64,000 nt of DNA. Origin: Elgaria multicarinata webbii (lineage: Eukaryota; Chordata; Lepidosauria; Squamata; Anguidae). This document shows positions 20,054 through 32,000 of this stretch, in pieces. The translations under genes and the position numbers were made by a program. Every line of letters begins with the position of its first letter. Positions within the stretch are counted from its first letter, which is position 1. Where the stretch lies: positions 32,659,501-32,723,500 of the forward strand of contig NC_086182.1 of NCBI RefSeq assembly GCF_023053635.1. Direction: 5' to 3'. The notes under the pieces are model-generated. The model had not been told where the DNA came from. It worked only from the letters and a program-made list of their open reading frames with translations, and did no database searches.

Positions 20054-23000
20054 GTAAGTGGCTCAGGACATGGCCAGCCTCAGAGCCGTACGCTTGGATT
20101 TCTTGGGCATTAATGATAATAATTGTTCATGAAACCACCGATGACAGTTGGGTGCTGAGCATAATTTACGGAGCTCTGACAGTGTGATCTTGCTACAATT
20201 CTTAGCTTGCCTTGAAACTGTAAAGCACCCTTCCCCAACCTGGTGCCCTCCAGATGTTGTGGACTACAACACCCATCACCCTTGACCATTGGCCATGCTG
20301 GCTGGGGCTGATGAGAACTGAAGTCCCCAGAACCTGGAGAGAGAACACCTGGTTGGGGAACGAAACTGCAGAGCCTCCAGAAACCGGTAGCCACCTTTCA
20401 TTCTAGCAAGGCCCCTTTGTTTTTCACAGCTGTCGGACAGGCAGAAGTTCCACAGGGAGATGCATCACTGCAGTCCCAAGTCAAGGAGAGCTGAGCCTAT
20501 TGATTTTTCTCTGTGGTACAGCTGTTAAAGGCACAGGACCTCTGCCAGGGTAGGTGGGTGGGGTAGAGGAGAAGGAAATCAAACCCAGTGTGCAAGTTCC
20601 TGCTTTAGATCAATCTGCTTTTCCTTTGCTTAAAAGAAGGAGGGAAGAAGTGAGTCTTGTCTGTGCTAAACAATTTTTTAAAAACAAACTTGCTATATCA
20701 GTAATTATGAGATATTAAAAGTTAAGCACAACTAAAGATATATATCTCTATCTATCTATCTATCTATCTGCATAGTGAGTGTGGCGTAGTGGCTAAAGTG
20801 TTGGACTGGGAGTTGGGAGATCCGAGTTCTAGTCCCCACTCAGCCATGGAAACTCACTGGGTGACTTTGGGCCAGTCACAGACTCTCAGACCAACCTACC
20901 TCACAGGGTTGTTGTTGTGAGGATAACATGGAAAGGAGGATGATTATGCACACTGCCTTGGCTTCCTTGGAGGAAAAAAGGCAGGATATAAATGCAATAA
21001 TACATACATAGCTCCTTTAGAGTTTTGACTGAAACCTGGAGCAGTTTCAAAGCCCTCCTGACGTCAGAGTCACCAGCCTCCATTGGTTATTTATTTATTT
21101 ATTTATTACATTTATATACCGCCCCACAGCTGAAGCTCTCTGGGCGGTTTACAACAGTTTAAAACAGTAAACATTAAAAAAAAGTATACAAAATTTAAAA
21201 AACCATCAGAAACATATAGACAACAATATAAAAAACAACATTGTCCATTTAAAAACAACAGTTCTGGGGTCCGTTAAAAACAAAACTTAGCATTGTTAAA
21301 TGCTATTAGATGCCTGGGAGAAGAGAAAAGTCTTGACCTGGCGCCTGAAAGATAACAGTGTTAGAGCCTTATCGGGGAGAACATTCCACAGTCGGGGGGC
21401 CACCACCGAAAAGGTTAGACTCAGGTTGAGCCTCTGTCCCTGAACTCTTCAAGAACAATTGCTGGGTCCCATTTGAAAATATGAAACTGAGTCAGATCAT
21501 CAGCCCTTCTAGCCCAGTATTGCTTACCCTGGCTGGAAGCACCTCTCTGGTGTCTTTCCTAGCCCTGGGATCTGAGGTACTTTTCAGCTAGAGGTGCTGG
21601 GTTATTGAACCTAGGACCCTGTGCTCTACCACTGAGCTACAACCTCTTCCCAAAACTATAGACTGGGTTCACATAACATGACAACCCATACTCAAGGTGA
21701 AGTACGGGCTGAGTGTGGGTTGTTGTGTTGTGTGAACCCAGCTGCGCTGACAAACCATGGTTTGTTAACCATGAGCAAGCCATGAAGAGATCCCATGGCT
21801 TGCTGTTGAGTTGGGAACTGTGGGTTGTTTGTGGTTTCTTAGGGCACCTCCTTCTCTGGCCAGGCTCCCAGGTCCAAGACAGAGGAGGTAATGAGTACTG
21901 GATTAACCCAGGCCGTGAGAAGATGGCCAAGGTAGAGGCAGCCATTTTAGCTACGGTTCATTGGGTTCTAAACCAATAACACGGGGAAAGGTCACTGGGT
22001 GGAATGGGGGGGAGGGGGCATTAAGGCATGGGAGGGAAGCCCCCCCCCCTGGAATTTTTCCTCACCTTCTGGTAGTCAGAGACAGATTGTCAGTTCCCCA
22101 ACTTGGTGCCCTCCAGATGTGTTGGGTTGTATTCCACATAATTCCCACCCATCATGTATTACACATTTCATAATAAATTGGTTACTCTTCAAGGGTGCAT
22201 CTTATGCCTGTTTAGACAGGGGGAAAAAATCCTACAACTTCCAGCATGCCCCAGGTAGCTAGGCTGTCTGAACAGGCTTGTGCCCTAAAATGCCACAAAG
22301 TCTTTCCCTCTCTTATACGATATTGATGAGGGATTCTTGTTGACAGTGGACCAAATTAGATGAGATACTAAATGCAGAGGCGGAAACCACGTCCGTGGTT
22401 TTTAAGAATGAATGAATTAATGGGGGATGATTTTCATCAGGACTTCAGCAGGAAGGTTTTTTGCAACCTTTTCCTTCCCAGGGTGGTTCCGATAACAATC
22501 ACCGCCCGCCCACTTATTGTTCATTTTTCATTTTGGATAAAAAGATTACTTCCAGCAACACGTTCAACATCCTATTGGATTTTGCCACGTAGTGTGAGAA
22601 TTGTGAACTGGTGGAGTTAGCCCGGTATGGTCTGACTGCCACAACGCTCAAGGAAAAGATCTTGAACAGGAGACACTGGTGACTCAACTTAGCCCCTTGG
22701 ACATACAAAACATGTGTTCATCTCCTGAGCCTCCTCCCACAGTGGCTTACAAGCATGTGCAGAGTGTATCAGCCTAGCCAAGTTTCCATAACTCTGGGAT
22801 AGCGGGGGAGAAAGCTTCAAAGCAAATTTAACACACACACACCATCTGAGTTTGCAGATTAACTGTGCACAACTCCTTACTCCAAGGTAACTGTGAATAA
22901 GATTGCAGTCTTAATCCTGATAGCTGGATAGATATTTCTGAGTCTCAGTTAGAGATAAAATGGAGGTACTTCCATCGATGGGGACGGGACGTGAGTGCTT

Positions 23001-26000
23001 TTGAAATCAGAGTAGGTTTCTGGGTTTTGGGAGGTGTGAATTGTGTGTAATGTTCTTTGCTGACCCCCCATTTCTTTCCTTGCAGGGCTCCAGGACATCA
23101 CAGAGTTAACCATGTAAGTTCCAAGTCAGGTTACTAGCCTCCAGTTGCTTCCACTGGCCATCAGGCAGTGCATACGCATGCATGTGCGTATGCAGAGCAC
23201 ACGTGTGCAGGCCGCTTTACAGACTCAGATTGGCATGTTGGGCTGATACTGAAACACGTGACCAAAAGCTTCTATATGGTGGTGTAGTGGTAAATTTGGA
23301 AAACGCGGGCACTCATCCTGTCAGTCCCTGTAGCCACCTCCCCTCTAGGGGAGTCCAAAAATTCAAGCAGCTGTTTCGGTCCTTGCCAAAAAACCAGTTC
23401 TAGTAATGTTCCTCTCCGCCTGCAGCAGGTCTTAATTGTAAAGCGGATAGGTCTGAATTGCCCATTTATAAGGAAAACACCCCAAAATTCTTTGCATTGC
23501 CACAGGGGACAATATGTTGTTACTGTGAGGATTGCACCTAAACTTCCCAGGGTGGTTCTTCAGAGGTGGGGTGGGTGCGTGGGAGTCAGCACCCCCGCTA
23601 ATCTAAAAGTCCTGGTGCTGCAACCCTGCAAATCCTGGTTCCAGGACACCATGACTCCTATGCTGAGGTTTGGGTCACACAGACATGACGTTAAAATTTT
23701 AATCTGCTGATGAAAAGGCCATGATGAATCAGCCGGCAGGCTGAATTTGTTTGCCTTTGGAATGAAGTACATTTAGGAGTCCGAAACCCCTTGACTGCCT
23801 CCTAGCAATCGCTGACTGATGCGTGCCTCTTCTCGTATTGCAGGAAATTTGAATTTAACCCGAAAGACGGGATCGATAACCCAGCCCTATCTCTGGCGGA
23901 GGATTCTGGTAATGGGAGGGAGAGAGAGAGGGAGGGAGGGCTGGGGCTGCGTGGGTGGGAGGGAGAGGAAGGACCAGCTGTTTCCCTGGTGGTGTTTGCA
24001 AAGAGGGAGGGTGACTCTTCCTTCTTCATCAGGGTTCGGAACAGTGCTGGCTGCATTCTTTGTCCTGCACAGGGGTGATTCTGGCTCACCTGGCCTCTCT
24101 TCCTGGGCCAAATCCTGGGCAGGTTTACACAGAGTACCCAGCGAGCATCATGAGACAACTGCTAAAGTGACACCAGAAATAAGGAAATGAATTTGTCTTC
24201 CAGCTGAAAGAAGATGACTACAGAGGAGGCTGCCCATGGGGGTTCTGTATGAGTAACTGTTCTGGGGGAACATAATTCTCCTGGGTCTCTGCATCAGATG
24301 GGATTGGGCCATCCAATCAATACCAATGCTGACTCAGCAGGGTAACCTGCTATCAGAGGAGCCTGCCCGTTGCTTCTCTGCATGACTGACAGCTCTGCCC
24401 TTGCTTCCTTTCCCTCAACCTGCCTGCCTGTCATCATTCAGTCATTCCCAATGCAAAGGCCCCATAGAGCATGCTTTAGAAGAGGTGTCCCATTCTGTCC
24501 CTCTATGAATCAGTCACATGCTTCCTTTCAATGAAGAGTCACACCAGAACAGTGACTCAAGCAGAAATATAAAGAAGCAGGTCTCCTGTTCTCCTCCTGG
24601 CCAGCCTAACAACTTTTTGGAGTAGATTAGGCTGAAACAATGGTTATCCCATAATGAGACAGGATTTGAGCCCAGGTCTTCCCAGTCATAGTCCAGTCCT
24701 CTAACTATTATGCCACCCCATCCCTCTAAAAGTAAACGTTTTTAGGAGTAAGGATGGAAGGTGGCTACTCCTTATCCAGGGATTTCCCAGTGAGGATGGG
24801 AGAGCAGGCTTGGTTCCCCTTCCTCTATGAACACGGGACACAATCCACTGGACATGCTGTGCAAACCTGGTTGAAATGAGGGCTTGTGAAGGGGAAAGCC
24901 CCGACAGATTGACCCTAAGACAGTGGCCCTCTTCTTTCCATTTCCTGCTTGGCCACTCTTGATAACGACACCCAAAGCCCATCGCCTGAAGCAAATGTGG
25001 GTCTTGGTGGTTTGGTGCAGGGGGGGGAGGGGCAGGATGGATCAAGCCAATTGCTGGCTGCAAGTTTTGGAGGGCCCTTGGGCAAGACCCCTCCATGGGA
25101 CCCCTCCTACAGTGATTCTACTTTCTCAGCACCATGGCCAGCAGCTGCTATTGCTCCTCATCCTAAGAACACCAGAAGAGCCCTGCTGGATCAGACCAAG
25201 GGTCCATCTAGTCCAGCACTCTGTTCACACAGCAGCCAACCAGCCATCGGCCAGGGACCAACAAGGTGCAACAGGACATGGTACAAGAGCACCCTCCCAC
25301 CCATGTTCCCCAGCAACTGGTGCACACAGGCTTACTGCCTCGAATACTGGAGGTAGCCCATAGGCATCAAGTAGCCATTGATAGCCTTTTCCTCCAGGAA
25401 TTTATCCAACCCCCGTTTTAAAGCCATCCAAATTGGTAGCCATCACTACACCTTGTGGTAGCCAATTCCATAATTTAACTCTGTGCTGTGTGAAGAAATA
25501 CTTCCTTTTATTTGTCCTGAATCTCCCACCAATCAGCTTCATGGGATGCCCCCTGGCTCTAGTATTTTGAGAGAGGGAGAAAAATGCCTCCCTATCCACG
25601 TTTGCCACGCCATGCATAATTTTGTACACCTCTATCAGGTCTCCCCTTAGCCCCATTTTTCCCAAGCTAAACAATCCCAGCAAATGCCCAACCTAGTCTT
25701 GGCACCAGCCCTAGATCAAGAGAGGAAAGGGCAGACAGCTTTAGAGGGGGTGCCCCAGCCTGCTGAGCCGAAAAGGCAGGAAAGGCTTAGCAGGAGACCC
25801 GGCGTCTTCTACCCCTGGCGACCGGACCTCCAACCTTGTCCTCCGCAGAGCTGGAGGGCGCTTCGCAGCTGCGCTTCTGCACATTGAAGAAAGAAAACGG
25901 AGAGAGTTTTGGGTTCTGGCTGCGCGAAGAGGTGGGCAAGAGCGGGCACATCGTGAGGCACGTGACGCCAGGAGGGATGGCCCACCGCAGGGGCCTACGG

Positions 26001-29000
26001 GGTGGCGACCGGATCCTCGAGGTGAACGGCGTGGATGTTGAAGGCATGGAGCATTTTCGGGTAAGAGTAAGGCTTGATTGGGTGGGGGAGGGGGGCAGCG
26101 GCTCAGCCTGGTTGTTTGCTGCCCATTTTCTCTCCACTCCACCCCCCCCCCCAATACCTTCTAGGCTAAACAATGTTTGGATTACGGGGAGTGCAGCCCG
26201 GTCTCTCTCTTGCAGGTGGTTTGGAAGATCAAGCACAGCGGGAAGCAGCTCTCGCTCACCATCCTGGACGGAAACGCCTACGACGTGGCCAAAGCCCTCG
26301 ACCGGGATCTGGCCCAGCTCCTGCCCCGTCACAACAGGCCACGGCTCTGCTGCGTCACCAAGGACCAACGTGGCTTCGGCTTCAGTGTTTCGGCTCCAGA
26401 AGGTAGCAGAGGAGGCCATTGCCCGGCCCCCATAGGACATCAATAAGTATAAAATTTGCACATGCTATTTTATATTTATTTACTTATTACATTTATACGC
26501 CACTTTTTTTCCTGCTTAAGGAACCCAAGGCGGGGTGCATAATCCTCGTCCCCTCCATTTTATCCCCACAACAACAACCCTGTGAGGTACGTTGGGTTGA
26601 GAGGCTGTGATTGGCCCAAAGTCACCCAGTGAGCTTCCATGGCCCAGTGGGGACTAGATCCCGGTTCCCCCAACTCCCAGTTCAACACTTTAACCACTAC
26701 GATGGCTGTCATTAAGTGTGAACCACCCCTTAACATCCATCACGAGATCCTTGAAAAATTACTATGTCTAGAATCCTTGGAGTTGGAGCTGCCTGAGTGG
26801 AGAGAGTTGTGCATGAGTGGAGAGTTGGAGTTGTGCATCCTTGGAGTTGTGCATGAGTGGAGAGAGAAGACACATTGCTTGCAATGCTCCTACCACTTCC
26901 ACTTTTACTCAGGGAAGTGGCAGGAGGGACAGGGCCTTTTCGGTGGTGGCCCCCAGACTATGGAACAATCTCCCTGACGAGGCTCGCCTGGCGCCAACGC
27001 TGCTATCTTTCCTGCGCCAGGTTAAGACTTTCCTCTTTGCCCAGGCATATGGCGGCACATCTCAATCACCCACATGTTTATTTTTAACGATTTTTAATGC
27101 TTTATGTGGGTCATCCCATGAAGCTGATGGGTGGGAGATTCAGCACAGATAAAATGACTTCTTCACACAGCGCAGAGTTAAATTATGGAATTGGATACCA
27201 CAAGGTGTAGTGATGGCTACCAATTTGGATGGCTTTAAAACGGGGGTTGGATAAATTCCTGGAGGAAAAGGCTATCAATGGCTACTAGTCCCAATGGCTA
27301 TGTGCTATCTACAGTATCCGGGGCAGTAAACCTAGGTGCACCAGATGCTGGGGAACATGGGTGGGAGGGTGCTGTTGCACCATATCCTGCTTTGTTGGTC
27401 CCTGGTCGAAAGCTGGTTGGCCACTGTATGAACAGAGTGCTGGACTAGACGGACCCTTGGTCTGATCCATCAGGGCTCTTCTGACATTCATATGAGCAAT
27501 GGAGCTCCTTGCCTTTTGGACTCTCCTCTAGGATGTGACTATATGTTCTGTCATGATGAGCATCTGCAGTTCAACATTTGCCACTGCAGTCCAGTAGGGT
27601 CCAAATTCTTGTGCCCCAAGGTGGCTGCTCCCATTGACCTGTTCTTCTTTCCAGGTGTGAAGGGAACATTCCGGCTGTATGTGGCAACGGACGGGCCGGC
27701 TCATAAGGCGGGAGTGCCGGATGGTTCCTGGCTTCTGGAGCTCAATGGCGTCAGTGTGGAGAGCTGGACCCCTGCCCGGCTTAACAAAAAGGTACCAGAC
27801 CTGCAACACGCTTCAAGAAATGCCAGCTGGTTCATCATGAGGCTTTTAGCCGAGTGACTGAATCATCCCCCAATTAAATGTGCATGAGAATAGAAACTTT
27901 TTGATAGAAACACCCCACCACCACCCATGTTTCAGGCAATAGGCAAATTTTACTGCAAAATTCCTTCAACCTGCTGCCCTCTAGACATTTGGACTACAAC
28001 TCCCATTTTGTCCCAGCCAGGACTTCTGGGAATTGTAGTTCAAAACATTTGGAGGGCATCAGGTTGCGAAAGACTGCTGGAGAGTATTGTTGGAGCTGTG
28101 TGTGCGTTAGAGTTCTACCTCCCTTAATAAAAGACATGAGAACCTTCTAACATAGCATGTTTAGCCTGGAGAAGAGAAGATTGAGGGGAGACATGAGAGC
28201 ACTCTTCAAAGACTTAAAAGGTTGTCACACAGAGGAGGGCCAGGATCTTCTTGATCCTCCCAGAGTGCAGGACACGGAATAACGGGCTCAGGTTACAGGA
28301 ATCCAGATTCTGGCAGGACATCAGGAAAAACTGTTAGAGCATACGACAATGGAACCAGTTACCTAGAGAGGTTGTGGGCTCTCCCACAGTAGAGGCCTTC
28401 AAGAGGCAGCTGGACAACCATCTCCCAGGGATGCTTTAGGGTGGATTCCTGCATTGAGCAAGGGGTTGGACTTGATGGCCTTGTAGGCCCCTTCCAACTC
28501 TGCTATTCTATGATTCTATGATAGGTGAACAGTATGTTGTAGTGGTTAGAGTGTTGGACTGGGAGTCAAGAGATGTGAGTTCTAGTCCCCACTCAGCCAC
28601 GAAGCTCCCTGGGTGAATTTGGGTCAGTAAGGATAAAATGGAGAGGAGGGTGGGGGATCTACACTACTGCTTTTAAAGCGCTTTTGAAAACATTTTGAAA
28701 ACTGTATATGCAGTGTGTCCTGGGCCCAAACGGTTGTCAAAACTGTTATAAAGCATTTTAAAGCGCTTTAAAGCAGTAGTGTAGATCCGCCCGAGGAGGA
28801 TCATATAAGCCGCCTTGGGTTCTTTGCAAGAAAAACCCCAACAACAAACCATGGCTTGTTCAAGGAAGATAAGCCATGCTGCCTGATTAACAAGCCACCT
28901 CTGTTTCCCTGCTGTTTCGGGCTCTGGCCAGCCCAACCCCGAAGGTGTGTTGTTGCATGTGGCTCCTCCTCTCCTGCTGCAGTTGCTCTGCACAGTGTCA

Positions 29001-32000
29001 ATCAAATAGGATGTTTGGTGACCTGGTGCCGGCAATAAGACCAAGGCCCCTGTGTCGTTGTTTTCTTCTGCTCCCTGTTTGTGGGCCTGACGCCGATTCC
29101 AGCTCAAACGCAGCAGCAACCCAGTCGGACTGTTGGTAATTGATGCAGAGTCGGAGGAGTTTTACCAACAACGCGGCATTAAAGTCACAGCAGCCATGGC
29201 TGACGCCTCTTGGGTCCCTTTCGAAGTGCGCAAACTCCAGATGGTGAGAGGGCCGGACGGCTACGGATTCTTGTTGAAAGAAGAGAAACGCAGCTCCGGA
29301 AAGTGCGGTAAGCCCCCCTCCCCAATGGGAGACACTTCTAAAAGACCCAGATGACGCACCACGTGTAGCTCTTTTATAGCTTTCCTTTAAAATGCGAAGC
29401 AGGTGACTTCAAGGAAAAGTGGCGGACTGATGAGTGGAGAAGCTGCTTTAGGGTGGATTCCTGCATTGAGCAGGGGGTTGGACTCGATGGCCTTGTAGGC
29501 CCCTTCCAACTCTGCTATTCTATGATTCAATGATTCTATCAACCCTCTCCCCTTCCATGCAAAACTCCCCCATTTCCCAGCTACTTTTCTCCCTAAAGAG
29601 GAAAAGATATGAGGACCAAGCAGCTGGGAGGGATGATTTCGAACAGAACTTCTTTTAGCCTGAAGTCCCAATTTCCATTTTGGAGCAGCTTTTGAGGCTG
29701 CGTTCCAGCAGCAGGGCAGGCAAAAGTGAGCAGGGCTGAAATAGGTGTCCTATTTTAACTTAAATGTTTTTACTCTTGCTAATTTAATGAGGAGGCATTT
29801 CAACCTTTTCAAATGGAGGGGGAAATATGCAAAAAGTTGGAGGTAAAGCAGCTGGGATTATTTTTTATCTATTTATTTATTATTATATTTATACTGCCCA
29901 ACAGCCTAAACTCTCTGGGCAGTTTACAACTAAAATGTGGGGAAAGAGGTTGGGCAGCCCTGATTTATAATCTACAAATGGTGGGAGCAGGAAAGCAGGG
30001 TGGGATTTCACGTATTGGATAGGTGGGCCCGAAGTCTCGCCAACTGACAGCAGCCAGTGGGGGCCAGAGGCTCCGACGTCTCTGGGGAGGTGAATCCATT
30101 CCGGGTTTCAGTCAGAACCAGTCAGAGTGCCTTGGACAGCTCCTTCAGAGTTCTAACTGAAGCCTGGAGTGGATTCACGTCCCCACGGACATCGGAGCCG
30201 CCAGCCTCCACTGAAGCCACATCAAGATCAAGGCAGGGCCTGGGAGAGTGACAGAATTCACACCCAGAGCAAAGCTGAAACTTAGGGCCTGGGAGTTACC
30301 AGCAATCATCCACCCCTGGAAACTGCAGGGATGTCAGTGTGGAACTTCTTGACCCAGGACAAATAAAAGGAAGGACTTCTTCACACAACGCATAGTTAAG
30401 TTATGGAACTCACTACCATAGGATGTGGTGATGGTCACCAATCTGGATGGCTTTAAAAGGGGGTTGGATAAGTTCCTGGAGGCAAAGGCTATCCATGGCT
30501 ACTAGCCCTGATGGTTGTGTGCTATCTCCAGTATTTGAGGCACTAAGCCTGTGTGCACCAGTTGCTGGGGAACATGGGTGGGAGGGTGCTGTTGCACCAT
30601 GTCCTGCTTGTTCATCCCTGGCCGATGGCTGGTTGGTCATTGTGTGAACAGAGTGCTGGACTAGATGGACCCTTGGTCTGATCCAGCCGGCCACTTCTTA
30701 ATAATAGGTCAGAAGGGTGGATCAAGTAATGTTCTCTGGCCCTTATAAACACTTCCAGGTCAGAAGCGCATGTTGGTTTGCACATGCTGGAGACTCTACT
30801 GTGGCCATTTTAGCCTTTCTGGGTTGATGCCTCGCCTAGCCCCCGGTTCTATCTACGTAAGGGGCAAGACCACTTGTGGCACTCCAGATGTTTTGGCCTA
30901 CAACTCCCATCAGCCCCTGCCTGCATAGCCAATGGTGGAGGATCACGGGAGCTGTAGGCCAAAACTTCTGGAGAGCTACGAGTTACCCACCCTTGATCTA
31001 GATTGGGCCTAGTGCCAGGCTGCAATTGCCAGGCAATTACTTGATGGTTCACATGACAGTTGGTCTCCTCTACTAAGCCCTGAAAAGGGAGTAGTCGGCA
31101 GATCTACTCCAGAACTGTTTGAACAGGGCCAGCGTATGGCTTTGTCCTTCTCTACCACTTCCCAAATATTTTCTTTCCCTGCACAAAAATGCAGGGAAAT
31201 GACCTTTTTGTCTAGTAAGTAGGATGGAGAACCCTGCATGTTCTCCTCCTACAGCTTGTGGGTGACTTAACGGCACCCACGCGCACGAAGGATGGCCAGC
31301 CTGTACGGGGTGGCCTCTGGAATCTTCTCGTACAAACGCACCCTCTGTCGTCTAACCCATCTGTGACTTTGCAGGGCAGTTTTTGACAGAGGTGGATGCT
31401 GGGTTGCCTGCTGAGAAGGCAGGGATGAGACTCGGCGACCGCCTCCTAGCCGTGAACGGAGAGAGCGCTGAAGATCTCGACCACCAGGAGGTGGTGTTGA
31501 AGATCCGAGCCAATAGCATTCGGGTGACTCTGTTGGTCATTGATGCAGAAGGAAGCAAGTTCTACGATTTGGTAATAGGCAGCAGCTTGAGAATTGAGGA
31601 GCACTAAGGGGCATGGGCAGGTTGATCCTATATAAAAAGGCTACCCCTCCCCGACTTCTGCCGTAAAGACCACAAAGTTGTAGAATGGGGCAGAGATGCC
31701 ACCGCACCTGGGAACTGGGCAGGCACCCCTTCAGGTGGGATTGCCATGTGCTTCTTTGGGCATGTATGCCCCCAGACAAACTGGTTTGACAGTACTCAGA
31801 TCAGGGGGCAGGAAAGAGGGATTCTCAGCACTTCCATTAAACTACAATCCCTGGGATCCTTTGGGGGTAATTAAGCCATTATAAAACTGATTAAAATGTG
31901 TAGTGTAGATATGGCTATTCTGTCTTGGGTACCTTATGGATGAGAGGTTTAAGTGGTTCCTTTCCACGATTCTATAAAAAGGGGTAAAAAGAATAGCCTA

